Shown: piece after piece, positions 1 to 5,116 of the stretch | Position numbering within the stretch: the stretch's first letter is position 1 | Layout of the letters: every line of letters starts with the position of its first letter | NCBI GenBank assembly: GCA_945876405.1 | Contig: CAMCOJ010000190.1 | Span: forward strand, 1-5,116 | Reading direction: 5' to 3' | Source of the DNA: an uncultured Ruminococcus sp. | GTDB taxonomy: Bacteria > Bacillota > Clostridia > Oscillospirales > Ruminococcaceae | DNA length: 5,116 nt | Program-made: the position numbers and the translations under genes | The notes under the pieces: model-generated | The model's input: only the letters and a program-made list of their open reading frames with translations | What the model was told of the DNA's origin: nothing | Database searches by the model: none

Positions 1-52
1 TTAATAAAATAATTATAGTGAAAGTCAAATTTATTTTGACGTTCACTATAAT
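1..52 (-). terminator. Putative rho-independent terminator of the BREX operon
   Basis: An inverted repeat lies 6 bases past the brxL stop codon. Bases 12-22 pair with 42-52 (11 bp) and bases 24-29 pair with 35-40 (6 bp), with one A/G mismatch (23/41) and a 5-base loop (30-34). Read on the minus strand, the hairpin is followed by TATTTTATTAA, an interrupted T-tract. Only 4 of the 17 stem pairs are G-C, so the stem is long but AT-rich, and the T-tract is imperfect. Position, symmetry and strand polarity all fit the end of the brxL transcript. The plus-strand side of the hairpin is followed by ATAAAATTATTC, which is less convincing as a T-tract, so bidirectional termination is not supported. Confidence 0.72.
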
Positions 53-58
53 ATAAAA

Positions 59-2146
59 TTATTCTACACCCAGCGCCTTAAACACCGCATCCTCAGCACT
101 ACTATAAAAAATCAGATTAAAACTTCCAACCAGTTCAGACGGAACTGTACCGAGATCTGCTGCAGAAGTAATCGGCAGCAATACCTTCTTTGCTCCGCTG
201 TCAAGACATACCTGCAGCGAATTAGCAAGCTCGTCCACTTTAATCATAGACCCAGCAATACTTATCTCGCCAAGTACCGCAAGGCTTGAGAGAGTCGGTT
301 TAGACAATGCAATAGAGCAAAGTGCGATAAGCGTTGGCAAAGCCAGCTTTTCTGTCATACCTATTCCCTGCAGATCCTGATAATTAATTATGTAATCCTT
401 GTTAGTTGTACTTATTGTACCACTTATTCTGTTTCCATTAGCCTTAAGATAATTAAATGCCGTAGCTGTCGCTTCTTTGCATTCTCTGTCAGAACTAAGG
501 CCTGTTTTCTCAAACTTTCCATTACCGGGCAGCATCTGACTCTCAAGCCTAAATACGCCTATCATACCGGATGCACTCTGAGATACAGTATAAACCTGTC
601 CGGGATTACACATACCTTCAGGGATCAGCTTTCCACCGCCCTGTTCAGGAACAGATACAAATTTTTCCTCAAAGCTTTCGTTATCTATGTATGAAAAATT
701 AACATCATAGAATTCCATGCCACCAAGTTTCTTGAGCTGTTCCTTTACTCTGCGACGCATCTCAAGTGAGAATTTGAGAATTTCTTCAAGTTCTTCCTTG
801 TTAAATTCACCGTCCGGATAAATAAGCTTAATAAGTCCGCCAACCATCTTTCTTACAGCAATAGTATCACGCTGGTTGAGATTCTTTCCAAGCTTAAAGT
901 ACTTGTCAATTGCATCTCCGTACTGCTCTTTACGAAGTTCACGAATAAACTCTGCAAGATAATCAGTTATAAAACCATAATCATCTGTAAAGTGTTCCGG
1001 TCTGAACTTTGGAATCTCCCATCCCGGTACATAACAGTGCATACGATCAAGAAATGCAGTATCCAATCCCATTTCCGGAGGAAACGGATCAAAAAGATTT
1101 GAAGTTTTAAGGAGCACATCAACACTCTGATTAATATTGCCTACAAAAACCATTGATGCTGATGCTGCTTTTTCTTCCTTACCTCTGGCAAATGAACCTG
1201 AAGCCATGTAGTCCTTCATTATCTGGACACCGTCTTTATCCTTGAATTTTATACCGGCAACTTCGTCAAATGCAACACAGTCCCATAAACCAACAAGACC
1301 AACTGATTTCTTTGACATATTATAAAACAGATTTGCTACTGTTGTCTGACCACCTGAAACAAGAATACTGTTAGGTGATATTTCTTTGTAGATATGTGAT
1401 TTACCAGTACTTCTTGGACCAAGTTCACAGAGATTAAAGTTATTCTCAATAAGCGGAATCATTCTTGCAAGTAAAAGCCACTTTTCACGTTCTTTAAGCT
1501 GATCAGGTTCATAGCCACATGAACGAAGCATGATATCTATCCATTCATCCTTGCTGAAAGCTTTTCTGCCTTCCTTAAGATCATTAATATCAATATGCGG
1601 CATCTGAATAGGTGTAAGTTTAGTTATGCTTATCGGAGAAACGTTTATAACTTTCTTCTTTAAATCCTGATCTGCATCCGGAAACTGATCATCACCGTAT
1701 TCAAGCTGTACAATGCACCATATACCGCCGCAAAGAAGTCTGTCATACTTCTCCGGATATTCATCTTCAAGAAGAGTCTTAATACCAAGATTTGAGAAGT
1801 CTGCTTCATATCTGTCCTTGGCAAGATTTATATTTACTGTAATCTTATCAATTACAGTGTACGAACCTCTTTTACGAAGCTGTGAAAGAATTTTCTGCGC
1901 TTCATCCGGACGAACATAGTTATCTGCTAAAATTTTCTTTACTGTCTCGACACCACGTTCAATAACATCCGGATCATCCGATGAACAATACTGCCCAAGA
2001 AGGAATTCAAGAACGTAAACAGGCACGTTCAGGCCTTCTTTTATATGTTTAGTAAGGTCTTTTCTTACTATTTTTCCGTCAAAATTCTGACGGAGCTTGT
2101 CTTTAATTACTTCGCGTCTGCTAATGTTCTCATCCAACTGTTCCAT
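59..2146 (-). CDS. brxL: BREX system Lon protease-like AAA+ protein BrxL
   Basis: This 695-residue protein is BrxL, a core component of type 1 BREX phage defence and a cytoplasmic DNA-binding AAA+ ring ATPase required for restriction. The N-terminal region (about 20-160) carries family-typical segments such as VRKDLTKHIKEG (27-38), YVLEFLLGQYC (44-54) and LLCGGIWCIVQLEY (137-150). The AAA+ core (about 220-400) has Walker A GPRSTGKS (243-250), Walker B VAFDE with D294/E295, a sensor-1-like VGNIN (335-339) and a putative arginine finger in FLDRM (R368). The C-terminal domain (about 520-695) resembles the Lon peptidase fold, with GEISIAG (626-632) and KKVLLPITSAADL (653-665). Aligned by eye without gaps, the Lon catalytic Ser and Lys positions hold K600 and S643, so peptidase activity is doubtful. 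Length is normal for the family. The ATG at 2146 has GGAGGT six bases upstream. It starts 24 bases after pglZ and ends in TAA just before a terminator. Confidence 0.96.
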   Translation of the reverse strand: MEQLDENISRREVIKDKLRQNFDGKIVRKDLTKHIKEGLNVPVYVLEFLLGQYCSSDDPDVIERGVETVKKILADNYVRPDEAQKILSQLRKRGSYTVIDKITVNINLAKDRYEADFSNLGIKTLLEDEYPEKYDRLLCGGIWCIVQLEYGDDQFPDADQDLKKKVINVSPISITKLTPIQMPHIDINDLKEGRKAFSKDEWIDIMLRSCGYEPDQLKEREKWLLLARMIPLIENNFNLCELGPRSTGKSHIYKEISPNSILVSGGQTTVANLFYNMSKKSVGLVGLWDCVAFDEVAGIKFKDKDGVQIMKDYMASGSFARGKEEKAASASMVFVGNINQSVDVLLKTSNLFDPFPPEMGLDTAFLDRMHCYVPGWEIPKFRPEHFTDDYGFITDYLAEFIRELRKEQYGDAIDKYFKLGKNLNQRDTIAVRKMVGGLIKLIYPDGEFNKEELEEILKFSLEMRRRVKEQLKKLGGMEFYDVNFSYIDNESFEEKFVSVPEQGGGKLIPEGMCNPGQVYTVSQSASGMIGVFRLESQMLPGNGKFEKTGLSSDRECKEATATAFNYLKANGNRISGTISTTNKDYIINYQDLQGIGMTEKLALPTLIALCSIALSKPTLSSLAVLGEISIAGSMIKVDELANSLQVCLDSGAKKVLLPITSAADLGTVPSELVGSFNLIFYSSAEDAVFKALGVE

Positions 2147-2152
2147 TTACAG

Positions 2153-2158
2153 ACCTCC
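2153..2158 (-). promoter_or_regulatory. Ribosome binding site of brxL
   Basis: On the minus strand the sequence is GGAGGT followed by six bases (CTGTAA) and then ATG. This strong Shine-Dalgarno fixes the brxL start at 2146. It lies in the 24-base gap after the pglZ stop, so brxL has its own initiation signal but almost certainly shares the pglZ transcript. Confidence 0.9.
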
Positions 2159-2170
2159 CATCTATCATAA

Positions 2171-4777
2171 TTATCCGAAAAAGTTAAATTCGTCAACAGC
2201 GAATGCAATGTCTATCTGGAATTCTTCCTTTACAGGCATCTGTTCTCCGCTTTCATCCGAAATAACAAGGTAATATCTTTCTTTATTACTGAACTGAATG
2301 GATTTCAGATTAAAATTACATCTGAATGTTCTGTCTTTACTGTCAGTACTTGTCTTATCAGCTATAACTCTGGCTGTATCGCTTACTACAGTTCCTTCAG
2401 AATCAGTAAAATACAGTGAATATTTAGCTGTTTCACGATTGCCGCCTACTGCATCCTTCTGGAAGAAGTTCAGTGAGAAGATCATATTGCTGATTTTTCT
2501 GTTTGCTGAAATCAGATTTAGTTCAACTGGTTTTGTATCAAACGCAGCACGATTCTTTTTATACTGACTGTAATCATTTCTGAGATAATGATAATCAATA
2601 AGCGGAACAACCATTTCCTGAAGACTTATACCGCCATGAACAAAGTTAAGTCCACCGCCATTTGCTTTAATACGAATATTATCCTTAGGAGCAAATGCTG
2701 TATATTCTGTTTTCCCATCAAGGAATTTTACAGGCTGCAGATAATCAGGATTTCCACTGCTGTTCATGATACAGTAACGTCTGCTGTACTCCACTTCATT
2801 ACCATTCCAGCTGTTTTTACTTACCTTTGCATCTTCAGTAAGCGGCTTGTATGTATAAAGGAATCCGTGATCAGATGTTATAAATATTCTTGCACCGCCG
2901 AACTCATTTACAATAATGCGAACCATTGTTTTTATTTCATCTATAGCCTGCTCGCAAGCTGTAAATACGTCAGTTTCAGATGTGTGTGCTGTTTCGTCTA
3001 TCTTATCATGATAAATATAAACAACATCCATACCCTTTACAAGTTCCTGTCTTTCTGCTCGCTTCATTCCAATAATATTCTTATACTGAAGCGCAACGCT
3101 GTTTATATTTTCTGATTTAAGTACTTTATCACGGTTAATGCTCTCTGTACTCTGACCGTCTGCAAGTACACTAAGTTTTTCATTAGACTTAACACCTATA
3201 CTTAACTCTTTATGCGGCAGAAGCGCTGCCATTCCGAATGGCGTAATTGTCGGGAATATACCGCACATACTGTCAATCGACACTTCACTCTGTGTTTCTC
3301 TGCGAAGCTGTTCAGAAAGAGAAACAGCTACTTCGTATCTTAATGCATCAGAGATGATTACGTAAACTCTTGAATCAGATGTTTTAATATGATTTGAGTA
3401 GAACTGATCCTGTCTGCTTATTTCCGGAATGTATCCATGTTTTTCAAGACTTTCGCCTGAGACATTTGTCCAGTTATCTGAAAGCTGAGTCAGATACCAT
3501 CCGGAATATAAAGCTTCAACCTTATCAGCAACGCATTTGAACAGATCATCAAGGTATTCATTTGAAATCTTAATTCCCTTCTGGAATGCACGCTGAAACT
3601 CTCTGTAGTATGTATCCATCATATAATAATCAGATGTATACTTCTTCCATATATCCTTGGCAATTGCAGTATGGAATCCTTCAGAGTGATCAATAAAGAA
3701 TTTCTGCATTTTAGCCATTGCAGCAAGGCCCTCATAGTAGCATGATACATTACTGTACCACACCATTGTACGTCGCTTCTCATTACATGAAAGAATAAGT
3801 TCCGTCGGAATTATTTCATTCTGAATCTCGGTCATGAGCTTTATAAGTATTATGTTGCTGATACATGGAAATACTTCTGTATCACAGATTGATTCAATAT
3901 TAAGCGCTCTGAATCTATTAAAAAGTTTCAGTTCATTTTCTATTTCTTCAGCTATATCACGAAGCGAATCAATATCATCACTATGAAGCCATTCTGACAC
4001 AAAGTCGTAGCAGAATGACTGGTGTGGAGTTGATATAAATGTATCAAGACCAGTAAGATAATCCGGGTTTATTGTTCTTGATGCAGCAGTAATAAATATG
4101 TGCGCAGCAAGCTGTTTTAAAGACCAGTCGTCATCAGGTTTAAATCCTGTCGCCTGTGTAATCAGCATCCAGAATGCAGTATCTGCGTTATAAGTTACGA
4201 AGTTCTGATATACAGAATTACTATCCTTTTCAAGTCCGGATTTGAGAACTTCCCTAATAACCGCACTCGGAGATGAATCCTTTATTCCGCAGATTGCCGC
4301 CATAACTGCAAGATGAATATCTGAAGGCTTTTCAATCTTATCAGCGAATACAGCTACCTTGCTTCTGCGATCCTTAGCATTCATAAATTTATTGTATCGC
4401 TTGATAATTTCTCTGTAATTCTGTGATGAAGCCAGACCTATTTCATCGATCCACATTGTATTTATATCAGCTCTGAACGGTTCTCCGCTATATAGCTCAA
4501 TATTGACAAGCCAGTTGTTTTCAGGATTATCGAATGATACAGGACAATAAACAAGGTAATTGCTTGTTGTATCGTCAATTGTAAGTAGTTTTTTTATTTC
4601 AAACTGATTTGCGCCTGTAAGTTTTATTGTTTTTACGTTTGGAATCGTGATATCATCAATCTTTTCTTCAAATTCCCTTTCCTCGTCGTGCCAGAAGATG
4701 ATGCGGCGTTTGTAGAATTCAGGTAAAGATGTAGAGAATTTCTTTGAAAGATCATTTATAACTTTATCAGCATCCAT
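2171..4777 (-). CDS. pglZ: BREX-1 system phosphatase PglZ type A
   Basis: This 868-residue protein is PglZ, the signature protein of BREX systems and a cytoplasmic member of the alkaline phosphatase superfamily. Its precise in vivo substrate is unsettled; PglZ proteins have been described as metal-dependent phosphodiesterases. The N-terminal part (about 10-110) shows the type A pattern with FYKRRIIFWHDEEREFEE (21-38). The middle (about 115-440) is helical with no recognised enzymatic motif. The catalytic PglZ domain (about 468-735) has SDALRYE (476-482, probable metal ligand D477), FPTITPFGMAALLPH (508-522, T510 or T512 as candidate nucleophile), YIYHDKIDETAH (587-598, with H590, D591, D594, H598), ITSDHGF (633-639, D636/H637) and NFVHGGISLQE (711-721, H714). 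All expected motifs are present, so it looks active. A beta-rich C-terminal region (about 750-868) follows. Length fits type A, which points to type 1 BREX. The ATG at 4777 has AAGGAGG six bases upstream; it overlaps the preceding ORF by 11 bases. Confidence 0.96.
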   Translation of the reverse strand: MDADKVINDLSKKFSTSLPEFYKRRIIFWHDEEREFEEKIDDITIPNVKTIKLTGANQFEIKKLLTIDDTTSNYLVYCPVSFDNPENNWLVNIELYSGEPFRADINTMWIDEIGLASSQNYREIIKRYNKFMNAKDRRSKVAVFADKIEKPSDIHLAVMAAICGIKDSSPSAVIREVLKSGLEKDSNSVYQNFVTYNADTAFWMLITQATGFKPDDDWSLKQLAAHIFITAASRTINPDYLTGLDTFISTPHQSFCYDFVSEWLHSDDIDSLRDIAEEIENELKLFNRFRALNIESICDTEVFPCISNIILIKLMTEIQNEIIPTELILSCNEKRRTMVWYSNVSCYYEGLAAMAKMQKFFIDHSEGFHTAIAKDIWKKYTSDYYMMDTYYREFQRAFQKGIKISNEYLDDLFKCVADKVEALYSGWYLTQLSDNWTNVSGESLEKHGYIPEISRQDQFYSNHIKTSDSRVYVIISDALRYEVAVSLSEQLRRETQSEVSIDSMCGIFPTITPFGMAALLPHKELSIGVKSNEKLSVLADGQSTESINRDKVLKSENINSVALQYKNIIGMKRAERQELVKGMDVVYIYHDKIDETAHTSETDVFTACEQAIDEIKTMVRIIVNEFGGARIFITSDHGFLYTYKPLTEDAKVSKNSWNGNEVEYSRRYCIMNSSGNPDYLQPVKFLDGKTEYTAFAPKDNIRIKANGGGLNFVHGGISLQEMVVPLIDYHYLRNDYSQYKKNRAAFDTKPVELNLISANRKISNMIFSLNFFQKDAVGGNRETAKYSLYFTDSEGTVVSDTARVIADKTSTDSKDRTFRCNFNLKSIQFSNKERYYLVISDESGEQMPVKEEFQIDIAFAVDEFNFFG

Positions 4778-5116
4778 CGTTCTCCTCCTTAGTCTGTTTC
4801 TTCACGAATGCTGTTAATGCAATTTCTGAAGGTATAATTTTACTAATATCAGAGATATCTCCAATATTTAGGACAATATGATCATCCTTCTGACCTTCTT
4901 TTGCTCCAAATATAAATCTGATTTCCTGCTGATATGAATACATTTCTCTTTTCCAAAGTGCGATATTTTGCATTCCTTCCGTTATCGATATTATCATATT
5001 TGCATTATCTACTTGCGGATTGTAATATTTCACTAGGTCAAACCATACTTCATAACCATTTTCAACAGCCACCTTCTTCACACGCTTAACAAATTCTTCC
5101 GAATCCAATATAATTA
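4767..5116 (-). CDS. Uncharacterised protein upstream of pglZ, C-terminal part (5' truncated by window edge)
   Basis: I do not recognise a named family. The visible part is about 113-116 residues, soluble in character, with no membrane segment. A TTG codon at 5108 could be a start, but nothing resembling a Shine-Dalgarno precedes it in the 8 available bases, and the frame stays open to the edge (codons for I-I precede the Leu), so the gene most likely begins outside the window. Residues below count from the TTG. The protein contains EEFVKRVKKV (4-13), an alpha/beta-looking middle, YSYQQEIRFIF (57-67) and HIVLNIGDISDIS (77-89), then a charged tail. The pair YxYQxExRF plus hLNIGDIxDI recalls C-terminal segments of uncharacterised proteins seen in phage and mobile-element settings; this is recollection, not a database match. 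It ends in TGA and overlaps pglZ by 11 bases, so it belongs to the BREX operon. It is not BrxA, BrxB, BrxC or PglX as I know them. Confidence 0.78.
   Translation of the reverse strand, partial: IILDSEEFVKRVKKVAVENGYEVWFDLVKYYNPQVDNANMIISITEGMQNIALWKREMYSYQQEIRFIFGAKEGQKDDHIVLNIGDISDISKIIPSEIALTAFVKKQTKEENDGC
4784..4790 (-). promoter_or_regulatory. Ribosome binding site of pglZ, inside the upstream ORF
   Basis: On the minus strand AAGGAGG is followed by a six-base spacer (AGAACG) and the ATG at 4777. It is a near-consensus Shine-Dalgarno and decides the pglZ start. It is embedded in codons for the T-K-E-E-N residues near the C-terminus of the upstream protein, whose TGA stop lies 8-10 bases inside pglZ. 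Ribosomes finishing the upstream gene would pass over or stop at this site, so translational coupling is likely. Confidence 0.9.

Noticed and set aside
1713..1919. Plus-strand open frame of 68 codons antisense to brxL
   Set aside because: It is fully inside the conserved N-terminal region of brxL and has no family resemblance; a shadow frame.
2147..2168. Small ATG-initiated frame starting in the gap between pglZ and brxL (ATGATAGATGGG on the minus strand)
   Set aside because: It is out of frame with brxL and has no ribosome binding site of its own; the GGAGGT in this gap sits correctly for the brxL ATG.
2298..2567. Plus-strand open frame of 89 codons with a hydrophobic translation
   Set aside because: It is antisense to the C-terminal region of pglZ; the hydrophobic stretches mirror the charged codons of the minus strand and are not evidence of a membrane protein.
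2588..3115. Plus-strand open frame of 175 codons antisense to pglZ
   Set aside because: It lies wholly opposite the conserved catalytic region of pglZ, its translation is rich in Cys, Ile, Tyr and Asn with no recognisable domain, and it is explained by codon use of the real gene on the other strand.
5106..5108. TTG at 5108 as the true start of the partial ORF
   Set aside because: The frame continues open to the window edge and no Shine-Dalgarno is visible in the 8 bases upstream, so a start beyond the window is more likely; it cannot be fully excluded.
1..5116. CRISPR array, tRNA, rRNA, insertion sequence or attachment site
   Set aside because: Nothing resembling spaced direct repeats, structured RNA genes, transposase frames or terminal inverted repeats was seen; the window is coding almost from end to end.

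Overview
The window is the 3' end of a type 1 BREX (bacteriophage exclusion) operon, read entirely on the minus strand. In transcription order, from right to left, it holds: the C-terminal part of a small uncharacterised protein that runs off the right edge (to about 4767); pglZ (4777-2171), the alkaline-phosphatase-superfamily PglZ of type A; and brxL (2146-59), the AAA+/Lon-like BrxL. An AT-rich hairpin with a T-rich tail (1-52) follows and looks like the operon terminator. Almost every base is coding; the only internal gap is 24 bases between pglZ and brxL.

The genes are tightly coupled. The unknown ORF overlaps pglZ by 11 bases and carries pglZ's near-perfect Shine-Dalgarno inside its last codons. 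brxL follows pglZ after 24 bases with its own strong GGAGGT site. No internal promoter is evident, so one transcript from a promoter to the right of the window is likely. In type 1 BREX, pglZ and brxL are normally preceded by brxA, brxB, brxC and the methyltransferase pglX. Those genes are not in this window and would be expected beyond position 5116. The partial ORF is not a recognised core BREX protein and sits where an accessory gene inserted between pglX and pglZ would sit.

The DNA is AT-rich (my rough impression is about 40% GC or less), has strong AAGGAGG/GGAGGT ribosome binding sites, and is tightly packed. This suggests a Bacillota host, possibly a gut or rumen Clostridia such as Ruminococcus or a Lachnospiraceae member. 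The organism call is inference only.

The two core proteins look full length and intact. PglZ keeps its apparent metal and nucleophile motifs. BrxL keeps Walker A, Walker B and a putative arginine finger, but its Lon-like C-terminal domain lacks the Ser-Lys protease dyad in an alignment by eye. No new system is evident; the item most worth following up is the unidentified protein upstream of pglZ.
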